Positions 1 to 5,057 of a DNA stretch of 5,595 nt are shown here, piece by piece. This DNA is from Pseudomonadota bacterium (GTDB taxonomy: Bacteria; Pseudomonadota; Gammaproteobacteria; Acidiferrobacterales; Acidiferrobacteraceae), in NCBI GenBank assembly GCA_021797365.1, contig JAJZZU010000194.1, positions 1 through 5,595 on the forward strand, read 5' to 3'. The position numbers and the translations under genes are program-made. The notes under the pieces were generated by a model. That model was not told the DNA's origin. It saw only the letters and a program-made list of their open reading frames with translations, and made no database searches. The stretch's first letter is position 1; every line of letters starts with the position of its first letter.

Positions 1-203
1 CGGTGGTAGGCAAGTTCAAGACCGGCGTGCAGATGGTGGCGATCCTGCTATTGCTCTACGAGCGGCCGGTCATAGGTGTCTCGGCGTTCCGGGCCGGCGA
101 ACTCCTTCTTTATGTTGCAGCCCTGCTCACGCTCTGGTCGATGGGCGTCTATCTGAAGGCGGCGTGGCCGGAACTGACGAGAGGGGAGGGCGAGAGTCGC
201 TAG
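1..203 (+). CDS. pgsA: CDP-diacylglycerol-glycerol-3-phosphate 3-phosphatidyltransferase, C-terminal part
   Basis: The window opens inside this gene; the frame is set by the codon at position 3 and ends at TAG 201-203, leaving 66 C-terminal residues. PgsA makes phosphatidylglycerophosphate from CDP-diacylglycerol and glycerol-3-phosphate in the inner membrane, the committed step to phosphatidylglycerol and cardiolipin. The visible part holds the last two membrane segments: one around KTGVQMVAILLLLY (residues about 6-19), and one around LLLYVAALLTLWSMGVYL (residues about 34-51). A short charged tail follows. The K-T-x-x-Q-M-V-A-I-L-L-L-L and A-A-L-L-T-L-W-S-M runs match the family C-terminus as I recall it from Escherichia coli. 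The CDP-alcohol phosphotransferase active-site motif lies upstream of the window and cannot be checked. No clear terminator follows directly. Confidence 0.9.
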   Translation, partial: VVGKFKTGVQMVAILLLLYERPVIGVSAFRAGELLLYVAALLTLWSMGVYLKAAWPELTRGEGESR

Positions 204-549
204 GGAAATGTTACGCCCCTGTTGGTCGCAAGGGCTGTTGGCCGTAAGGGCTACACCTCCCGCAAGCGGCGGGAGTTCCCGAGGCGCAAGCGCCGCTGTC
301 GCCGGGAACCGCCCTGGACGCAGGCGTATAGCCTGGGGACGGCGGGCGCGGTATCCGTGGAGGTCATCCGTCGATACCGCGCGCAGTGCCTGGGAACATG
401 GCCGTGCACCCGGCGGCGGCGCTCTCATTCCCAGCCCCTGAAGGGATGGGTATTCGCGCGCTCTTCTATAACGCGCAGTTGGGGCGTCTCACGACACATC
501 AGGTCGCAAATCAGGAAGGCCTTTGAGGCGTGCCGCCACCGGCAATCAT
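204..549. other. Hairpin-rich non-coding stretch downstream of pgsA
   Basis: No gene is convincing here on either strand. The stretch has several perfect helices in series: 257-263 with 269-275 (7 bp, 5-nt loop), 275-281 with 303-309 (7 bp, enclosing the small hairpin 283-286/291-294), 346-355 with 373-382 (10 bp, GCGCGGTATC and its complement, 17-nt loop), and 390-396 with 428-434 (7 bp). I found no match by eye to tRNA, tmRNA, RNase P RNA, 4.5S RNA or common riboswitch cores. It could be a structured small RNA or a 3' UTR of pgsA, or simply GC-rich decayed DNA in which helices arise easily. Confidence 0.35.
346..382. repeat. Perfect 10-bp inverted repeat (possible hairpin)
   Basis: GCGCGGTATC at 346-355 is the exact reverse complement of GATACCGCGC at 373-382, with a 17-nt spacer. 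No T-run follows on either strand, so it is not a canonical intrinsic terminator. It is the strongest helix of the structured stretch after pgsA. Confidence 0.55.
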
Positions 550-872
550 CTAAGATGCCAGATCGTCTTCGGAGTTGCCCCGAAGGATCGTTTCGTAGTC
601 TCGGCCTCCATAGTAGGCGCCGATGATCGACACAATCCGCGCCTTGGTGTCTACGAGGAACGCAATCACAGCACGACGACGGTAGTTTGTGATGCGCAAG
701 CCCGCTAGAAGGTCGTCACGCCCGCGGCCACGCATCGGGAACGTGGCAAGCCCTTCGCAATACGTGATAATGGCGTCGACGTAGCGGCTGGCGAAGCGGT
801 CTTGCTGATGTAATCCTCGAGTTCTGCAAGCTGGTCGCGGGCTGCGGGAGAAAACGGGACCGTGTAGCCCAT
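550..872 (-). pseudogene. RelE/ParE-family toxin, frameshifted
   Basis: On the minus strand an ATG at 872-870 opens a typical ParE-like N-terminus, MGYTVPFSPAARDQLAELED then YISKTASP. This frame is lost near 785-795, and homology resumes in another frame with SRYVDAIITYCEGLATFP, RGRGRDDLLAGLRITNYRRR, AVIAFLVD and IGAYYGGRDYETILR, ending at a stop at 550-552. The total of 323 nt is one short of a multiple of three, so a single missing base would restore a protein of about 107 residues, a normal size for the family. Intact relatives are ribosome-dependent RNases or gyrase poisons; which kind this was cannot be told. No ParD, CopG or Phd antitoxin is visible just upstream (873-1100), where the antitoxin gene normally sits. 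A sequencing error in an intact gene is the alternative. Confidence 0.82.
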
Positions 873-1102
873 GTCCGGCGCTACGGATCGCGAGCAGTCC
901 AGTCTATGCGACCGGGGCGACGTAGCGGCACGCGCCTTTATGCCCGCAATGCCCGGGAGGTCCGTCCGCCAGCGAGCGACCGTCTCCAGCGAGGCAGGAA
1001 GGGAGAGAGATTAAGATTATGAGGGGAACGTGCTCCGATCAAGGACGACGTTCGACGCGACCCTGTTGTGGCCCCCAAAGCCGCAGACTGGCTATGTGCG
1101 GA

Positions 1103-1444
1103 TCAAACCACCTCACGTAAGTGCATGTCGACCTGAATGTCGGCAAACGGGCACACAACCCCGCCGCGGTCGGTCCGTTCCAGGAGCCCGAGATCCGCAA
1201 GCGCCGTCACGTCTTCATGTATGCGCCTTACGTTGCGCCCCGCCCGCCGGGCCAGCTCCCGTACCGACACCTCGCCGGCACCCACCAGGAGCTGCACTAG
1301 TGCCCACCGCCGCGCTGTCAGATGACCGAAAAACGCCTCCGGCGTCTCGAAATTCCATCGCTCACCCTGGTATTGGCGCTCTTCCGCTGCCCGGCCGGCC
1401 GCGCGCAACGCGCCCCGCCAGTCCGGTTGCACGGTAACAATCAG
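1103..1444 (-). CDS. Winged-helix antitoxin-type regulator (HVO_A0114 / TumA-like)
   Basis: This frame encodes about 113 residues ending at TGA 1105-1103. It begins with a beta strand (LIVTVQPDWRG), then a segment FETPEAFFGHLTARRWALVQ, and a helix-turn-helix: EVSVRELARRAGRNVRRIHE followed by DVTALADLGLLER and a wing-like end (GGVVCPFADIQVDM). This order is characteristic of the small DNA-binding proteins paired with DUF6516 toxins. Its likely role is to bind the toxin and repress its own operon. The start is odd: no ATG occurs where the family begins. CTG at 1444-1442 overlaps the TGA of the upstream toxin remnant as CTGA, where ATGA would be usual. GTG at 1432-1430 is the next choice but would lose the first strand. 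The frame is also open upstream to an ATG at 1570, but those extra residues look unrelated. The gene may have lost its start codon. Confidence 0.7.
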   Translation of the reverse strand: MIVTVQPDWRGALRAAGRAAEERQYQGERWNFETPEAFFGHLTARRWALVQLLVGAGEVSVRELARRAGRNVRRIHEDVTALADLGLLERTDRGGVVCPFADIQVDMHLREVV

Positions 1445-1518
1445 TGTGCGCTGTTCCGTCGTTCCATCTCCGCGACGAAGTCTTCTATCAAGAGATCGAT
1501 GCCCGCGAACCGCAATTC
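1441..1518 (-). pseudogene. C-terminal remnant of a DUF6516 (TumE-like) toxin
   Basis: On the minus strand, directly upstream of and overlapping the antitoxin, 25 codons read ELRFAGIDLLIEDFVAEMER then RNSAH and a stop at 1443-1441. The pattern of an aromatic residue, then LL-x-x-DF-x-x-(E/D) near the end resembles the C-termini of DUF6516 toxins that partner this type of antitoxin, and the gene order toxin-antitoxin with overlapping stop and start is as expected. A TGA at 1521-1519 stands just before the first recognisable codon, and the rest of the toxin is absent. The DNA further upstream belongs to another decayed gene. The family call rests mainly on position plus a short motif, so it is moderate. 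Confidence 0.5.
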
Positions 1519-1526
1519 TCAATGTG
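1510..1526 (-). repeat. 17-bp inverted repeat, left copy
   Basis: CACATTGAGAATTGCGG reads on the minus strand here and is identical to 1685-1701 on the plus strand. Sequence identity stops at both ends of the 17-mer. This copy overlaps the first three recognisable codons of the toxin remnant (1510-1518) and the in-frame stop before them. Confidence 0.85.
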
Positions 1527-1561
1527 AAGAGATAGATCTCCGGACCACCCGGTGGCAGCCC

Positions 1562-1820
1562 AACCGACATTTGGCCATTGGTGTCGGAAATGCACCCTAT
1601 CCAGTGGACTTGTCAGAGATTTCGACAACTCTGCGGGCCGCCTCATCGGGGAACGCGGACTTTGGTAGCAAACCCCATGAGTACCACATTGAGAATTGCG
1701 GCAGCCATGAACACCGGGGAAATAATGGTTATTGAGAGTGGCACGATTGGAGAATGGGGACGTCATGATGATGTGATTGCGTCCGACGGCCATTATGCGA
1801 AACCATGGCGTGTGCAAAAG
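1562..1820 (+). pseudogene. Decayed C-terminal end of an ABC exporter ATPase (MsbA-like)
   Basis: The clearest part is in the frame of position 1650: GTRTLVANPMSTTLRIA, then from 1722 EIMVIESGTIGEWGRHDD followed by VIASDGHYAKPWRVQ. This matches the end of exporter nucleotide-binding domains, where the H-loop region AHRLST is followed by (I/V)MVIE-x-G-x-I-x-E-x-G-x-H-x-(E/D)L and GHYA-x-L-W. The H-loop histidine is gone (ANPMST in place of AHRLST) and extra residues sit between TLRIA and EIMVIE. Upstream, another frame gives GNAPYPVDLSE (from 1586), which fits a corrupted Walker B/D-loop DEATSAVD-x-SE, so a frameshift lies near 1645-1655. Walker A and the LSGGQ signature are missing. The frame has no stop until 1934, but homology ends near 1820. 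This is a fragment and is not functional. Confidence 0.7.
1685..1701 (+). repeat. 17-bp inverted repeat, right copy
   Basis: CACATTGAGAATTGCGG on the plus strand, encoding the TTLRIA stretch of the ABC exporter remnant, is the exact inverted counterpart of 1510-1526. The two copies are separated by 158 bp. Confidence 0.85.
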
Positions 1821-1908
1821 AGCAGACGGCATAGGGACGGCGTGGGCGCATCTGTAGGCCAACAGGCGTGTCCGATAGACGCAATGGGCGCAATAGGGGC
1901 ATCCATTC

Positions 1909-1928
1909 AAAAGCGGGTGGGCCGCCCC
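1909..1928 (-). terminator. Weak intrinsic terminator candidate after the methyltransferase
   Basis: Just past the methyltransferase stop, the minus strand has GCGG (1925-1922), a 5-nt loop, CCGC (1916-1913) and then TTTT. The stem is only 4 bp plus possible G-T pairs, so the call is tentative. Confidence 0.3.
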
Positions 1929-1930
1929 TC

Positions 1931-2650
1931 TTAGATGAAGCCCATGGCTTTGACATTGCCAAAAGGAGACAGGAAGATGTCGGCGACCCCAAGCCCGGCG
2001 GCATGCAAAAGATCTACGAGGTCCATGGCCTCATAGAGGCACACGGGTTGCTGGATGGCGTGCCGGTGCGCCATGTCCGACGCCAAGTAGGCATAGCGTT
2101 CCGCGACCGGCCGGTCCCTATGAGGATATCGGTGCCCTAATTCCGAGTTCAATCCCGAGGCTGAAAGAAACACCCGGCCGCCCGGTTTGAGGTAATGCGT
2201 CCAGGCGCGCACGGCCGCAATCGCCTCGGCGTAGCGCAGGTAATGAATGGCTCGCTGACAGATAATGGCATCGTAGGGCGCATCAGGCAGGGTCTTTGGT
2301 AAGGCCCGGAAGTCCGCCTGGATGAAGTGTGGTGGCCGTGGAATGGGGCGTCCGCTTAAGGCGCGTTGGATGTCCGCGCCGTGGTCATGTCGGTCTACAG
2401 CGGTAACTAGGGCGCCGCAGGCCACCATGCGTAATGTCTGTCCGCCTCTTCCGCAGGCCAGATCCAAAGCGGAGGGGCGGGTCGTGGGGTTTTGCGCAAA
2501 CCGTGCATCGAGAAAGGCGAGGCAGCGCTCGTCCAGATCATCTGCGCGTTGGCTTGCGACATCAATGCCCTGGCCCGCCCCAGCGAGGCGCCGACGCGTC
2601 CGCTCGTCAAGCCATGGTTCATTGTGAAGGTCGAAATGCTCCGGGACCAT
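1931..2650 (-). CDS. Class I SAM-dependent methyltransferase
   Basis: This encodes 239 residues with a Rossmann-type methyltransferase fold. Motif I is ALDLACGRGGQT (residues 61-72), the SAM-binding glycine loop. The acidic residue after the second strand is D86 in VTAVDRH. The third strand region is QADFRALP (about 111-118), motif IV is YDAIICQRAIHYL (126-138), and LKPGGRVFLSASG (154-166) is the usual post-motif strand. It would transfer a methyl group from SAM; nothing in the sequence or neighbours names the substrate. The start at 2650 is chosen because AAGGA (2662-2658) lies 7 nt upstream. An ATG at 2656 is too close to it, and ATGs at 2689 and 2839 have no evident ribosome binding site. 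It stands alone, with decayed genes on one side and gene-poor DNA on the other, and seems intact. It is predicted cytoplasmic, with no signal peptide. Confidence 0.88.
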   Translation of the reverse strand: MVPEHFDLHNEPWLDERTRRRLAGAGQGIDVASQRADDLDERCLAFLDARFAQNPTTRPSALDLACGRGGQTLRMVACGALVTAVDRHDHGADIQRALSGRPIPRPPHFIQADFRALPKTLPDAPYDAIICQRAIHYLRYAEAIAAVRAWTHYLKPGGRVFLSASGLNSELGHRYPHRDRPVAERYAYLASDMAHRHAIQQPVCLYEAMDLVDLLHAAGLGVADIFLSPFGNVKAMGFI

Positions 2651-2657
2651 ATACATA

Positions 2658-2662
2658 TCCTT
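2658..2662 (-). promoter_or_regulatory. Ribosome binding site deciding the methyltransferase start
   Basis: AAGGA on the minus strand lies 7 nt before ATG 2650-2648 and only 1 nt before the alternative ATG at 2656-2654, which favours the downstream start. Confidence 0.6.
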
Positions 2663-4068
2663 TTTCGTGAGGTTGCTTACCAAAACCATAAAAACGCGAT
2701 CAGCCCGCCGGGTCGCCTGATTAGCTATCTCACCGCTTTGACATAAGGATAGCCTAAGCGGATGGCAATTCGACGACACCTTGCCAAAATCGCGGGTCAT
2801 GCCGACCGTGGCCAGGATAGACATGGGCCGGACAGCCACCTGCAGGCCGCCAAAAACATAGGGTTAAACGCAAAGGGTGGCCATAGGCCGCACGACCAGT
2901 GGTCCGCAGGGGATTATGACCAGAGAGACGCCTATTCGCCCAAGACACGTCAAGGTCTCGCGTGATCTCTGTGTGTTGAAAAAATATCAGGGGCGGATCT
3001 TTGGCGCACGACAGTAATCTTGCTGTGTCGTTTGGCGATGGCGGTAGCCTATACGATGATGGAATGAATGGAGTCCGCCGTCAGGCCTATGGACCAGGAT
3101 CTGACCTTGGCATCTTGTTACCGGTGGTCGCGGGTTATGCGTACAATTGTGGAGAATCCCGCGCGGCCTCTGCAGCCTCTGGGCTTCACGAATCGCGGGT
3201 CCGTCTACCGCGGCACCGGTTTCCACGTCCAGGCGTCCATGGCGGCCGGGGCCGATGGTCGCCCCAGTTCTGGGCCTGCACTTTATGGCCGGACTTTCCG
3301 TGTTTCAGTAGCCCGTCACCACCGGATTTTGTGACACGTGCCATCATGAAAGCGAACATGCGCCCGAGGCCTTTCTAGCCCTGGTATCTGGCAGACCCTC
3401 TTCCTATCAGACCGGCGTCACGGCCCTGGCGGCCACAGGAGCCCTCGGAGCCGCCGCCCTGGCCGGATGGATTGACTCCCAGACAGAGGGCTGTTACGGG
3501 GTACGCCCTTTTCGGGGGTAGGGCGGCGCGAACAGGCACGCGCGGCCGCCCGCGACACATCCCCATCGCCCCGATAGCCCGCTCTCGCGCCGACCTTGCA
3601 CACCGAGGCGGCCTGCCCTGCGGCGGGCATCGCGCCGGGCGGGGCATCACCTTGGGGTGCAGCGCAGCAGGATGTCCCCACGGCCTGTCACGGGTCGCGC
3701 GGGCGAGCCGGTCGGTGACCGGCACACGCTGGATCACGACCACCTCTCATCAGGCCTCGCAGACATGTGCCGGGTGCGGGCCCATCCACGCCGACCACCG
3801 GAATCACCATCCGGTTATCTCCAAGCCTGCGGGCATCACGACAGCGGCGATCACAATACGGGGCGGGTTATGGCCCGGCGGGTGTGCGGTTGCGGCTTTC
3901 CGGTGGGTATCGGCCCCAAGGAGAGGAAGTGCTGCGGGATATTTCGGCAGAAGGCCGGTGAGTACTAGGGCTGGAGCGGTCCGGATCCACGCCTGAGGAG
4001 TCCAGCGTAAGTCATGCTATCTGAAACGGTGCCATCAGAAGACGCAGAAACCCAGAAAATCTCACCGT
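2663..4068. other. Gene-poor stretch without a recognisable gene
   Basis: All six frames were read. Several frames are open for 60-175 codons, but they overlap one another on both strands, are rich in Arg, Pro, Gly and His, lack convincing ribosome binding sites and show no family motif I recognise, as expected for GC-rich non-coding or decayed DNA. The most protein-like segment is an ATG-less plus frame at 3312-3521, with one CxxCH-type motif (CDTCH, 3330-3344) and an alanine-rich hydrophobic run. The methyltransferase promoter presumably lies at the left end, but no good -35/-10 pair is seen. Confidence 0.5.
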
Positions 4069-4112
4069 GAGAAGAGAAACGCCGCTACCATCGCAAAAGC
4101 AATGTAGCGGCG
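4069..4112 (-). terminator. Probable intrinsic terminator of the small-protein operon
   Basis: Read on the minus strand, CGCCGCTAC (4112-4104) pairs perfectly over 9 bp with GTAGCGGCG (4088-4080). The inner loop can pair further around a GC-TTTT-GC tip. TTTCTCTTCTC follows at 4079-4069. The T-tract is interrupted by C, so strength is uncertain. No T-run follows on the plus strand, so it should serve minus-strand transcripts, the nearest being the operon ending at 4300. Confidence 0.5.
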
Positions 4113-4179
4113 GGGGAGTTCATGCGCCGACTGGGCCCTTTTAGCGAAGTGGGCCGACTGTTGCGGCGCCCGCATCGCA

Positions 4180-4224
4180 AACCGGTCGGGCCGGCCGCCT
4201 GACGGCACCGCTTACCGACCGGTT
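4180..4224. repeat. 10-bp inverted repeat enclosing a smaller hairpin
   Basis: AACCGGTCGG at 4180-4189 is the reverse complement of CCGACCGGTT at 4215-4224. Inside lies GCCG (4194-4197) pairing with CGGC (4203-4206) around a 5-nt loop. It sits 76 bp past the end of the small-protein operon. It has no T-run, so it could be a 3' UTR stabilising hairpin or a protein-binding site. Confidence 0.45.
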
Positions 4225-4299
4225 GCCCTTGGCACCAAAAAGATGGCGCCCCACATCGCGGGGGTCACCTGGGCCCGTCAGACCCTATCGTTACCCCAT

Positions 4300-4503
4300 T
4301 TACTCGACCGGACCTGCCCACTCCGAACGTCCGGAGACGGCGGGCTGCAGATAGAACCCCGCCTCTCGGAGTTTGCGGGCCACGGCAAGCGCCTTGTCCC
4401 CGGCAATCGCCTCCCGGGACAGAATATCGGCGGCGATACGACCGGCCTCTTTGAGGCTGACGTCCAATACGACAAAATCCGATCCCTCCGTTCTAACGTG
4501 CAT
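4300..4503 (-). CDS. Small hypothetical protein, second gene of a two-gene operon
   Basis: This gene encodes 67 residues starting MHVRTEGSDFVVLDVSLKEA. It starts at ATG 4503-4501, 9 nt after the stop of the upstream small gene, with a GAGGGGGA ribosome binding site partly overlapping that stop; this supports both the start and co-translation. A likely beta strand (FVVLDV, residues 10-15) is followed by two helices, about 17-28 (LKEAGRIAADIL) and 35-48 (GDKALAVARKLREA). The tail GFYLQPAVSGRSEWAGPVE is polar. There is no signal peptide, membrane segment or cysteine. I do not recognise the family. The layout of a beta strand with a VVL-x-(V/F) core and then Lys-Glu-rich helices resembles its upstream partner. 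A short cytosolic partner or regulatory protein is possible, but no function can be assigned. Confidence 0.65.
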   Translation of the reverse strand: MHVRTEGSDFVVLDVSLKEAGRIAADILSREAIAGDKALAVARKLREAGFYLQPAVSGRSEWAGPVE

Positions 4504-4512
4504 ACGTCCCCC

Positions 4513-4710
4513 TCAATCCCCGAAAGCGTGCGGGGGCTGTACGAAGTGGTTTTTCATGCGATAGGCCTGCTCTTTCAGCAAATTGGCCATATCAAGGGTC
4601 GCACTGGCAAAGGTCTCCGCGTTTTTTATAACAGGATCGCTGAAACCCTCCAGTTCAGCCTTGTCGAACTTGAGCACGACCCGGGATGCCGACTTCTCAA
4701 GAATTTCCAT
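4513..4710 (-). CDS. Small hypothetical protein, first gene of a two-gene operon
   Basis: This gene encodes 65 residues starting MEILEKSASRVVLKFDKAEL. AAGGAG lies 5 nt before ATG 4710-4708; an in-frame GTG at 4716 overlaps that site and is unlikely. The product is acidic near the N-terminus, has a probable beta strand RVVLKF (residues 10-15), then mostly helix through FASATLDMANLLKEQAYRMK, and a tail NHFVQPPHAFGD. It has no cysteine, signal peptide or membrane segment. Codon use is moderately GC-rich and the protein is less Arg-rich than the shadow frames around it, which supports a real gene. I do not recognise the family. It is tightly linked to the following small gene, with a probable shared terminator at 4069-4112. 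Toxin-antitoxin or other two-component accessory modules share this size and layout, but no motif proves it. Confidence 0.7.
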   Translation of the reverse strand: MEILEKSASRVVLKFDKAELEGFSDPVIKNAETFASATLDMANLLKEQAYRMKNHFVQPPHAFGD

Positions 4711-5057
4711 GATCACTCCTTAGTATGAGACCGTTTTACCGCACAATCCGTCGCACACCGACGTTTGCGTAGATAGACTCATCCATCGACCGGAAGTTCT
4801 CCGGCACCGGCACGGACCTTTGTCCCGGCCTGCGTGACAGACCGGTTCCGCCGTACCGTCGAATCGCGCATCCGCCGCATGAGCCCATCCTTATGGCCCC
4901 TAAACCGGCGCGATCCGGGCTTGCGCCTGATCATGTCTTTACGAGACGGCGGGGCTGATAAGGGGCCATACGCTCCGTTGACGAATCGTCAATGCGACCC
5001 ATGGTTATTAGCCGCAGCATTGTCGCGTAATAGGGTAGCGTGAACGAGGAGGGGGTT
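4711..5057. other. Divergent intergenic region between the small operon and the H+-ATPase gene
   Basis: The 347 bp separate the minus-strand operon from the plus-strand H+-ATPase, so it should carry promoters for both. I see no good consensus -35/-10 pair on either strand. Open frames here overlap each other and resemble no known protein. The only regulatory-looking sequence is the palindrome at 4978-4992. Confidence 0.5.
4978..4992. promoter_or_regulatory. Palindromic operator candidate upstream of the H+-ATPase gene
   Basis: TTGACGA-A-TCGTCAA is a perfect 7+1+7 palindrome ending 65 bp before the H+-ATPase start codon. The left arm also contains TTGACG, close to a -35 box, but no matching -10 is seen at the usual distance. 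The half-site spacing (TTGA-N7-TCAA) differs from the FNR/CRP pattern (N6), so the cognate regulator is unknown. Confidence 0.35.

Noticed and set aside
425..559. Minus-strand open frame with a protein-like segment AFLICDLMCRETPQLRVIEE and RANTHPFRGWE before a stop
   Set aside because: It looks more protein-like than most shadows, but it has no start codon with a ribosome binding site, runs into the toxin pseudogene in another frame, and I recognise no family.
1021..1100. Plus-strand peptide IKDDVRRDPVVAPKAADWL, helical in character
   Set aside because: Only about 26 residues follow an in-frame stop, there is no start codon, and there is no match I can name.
1445..1570. N-terminal extension of the antitoxin to ATG 1570
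   Set aside because: It would overlap the toxin remnant in another frame and run through the rearrangement junction; the recognisable antitoxin fold begins near 1444.
1821..1912. Minus-strand peptide with CPYCAHC suggesting a zinc ribbon
   Set aside because: Only one cysteine cluster, no start with a ribosome binding site, and it reads antisense across the ABC remnant.
2145..2160. GTTCAATCCC resembling a tRNA T-loop
   Set aside because: The flanking bases do not form a T-arm stem and the site lies inside the methyltransferase coding sequence.
2651..2839. N-terminal extension of the methyltransferase to ATG 2839
   Set aside because: The extra 63 residues are not like methyltransferase N-termini, no ribosome binding site precedes that ATG, and a good AAGGA precedes ATG 2650.
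3375..3996. Long overlapping open frames on both strands (122 and 174 codons)
   Set aside because: They overlap each other, are Arg/Pro/Gly/His-rich, lack ribosome binding sites and show no family motif; typical of GC-rich non-coding DNA.
4013..4069. 18-codon plus-strand open frame starting at ATG 4013
   Set aside because: The GAGGAG upstream is too far for efficient initiation, the peptide has no recognisable feature, and it runs into the terminator region.
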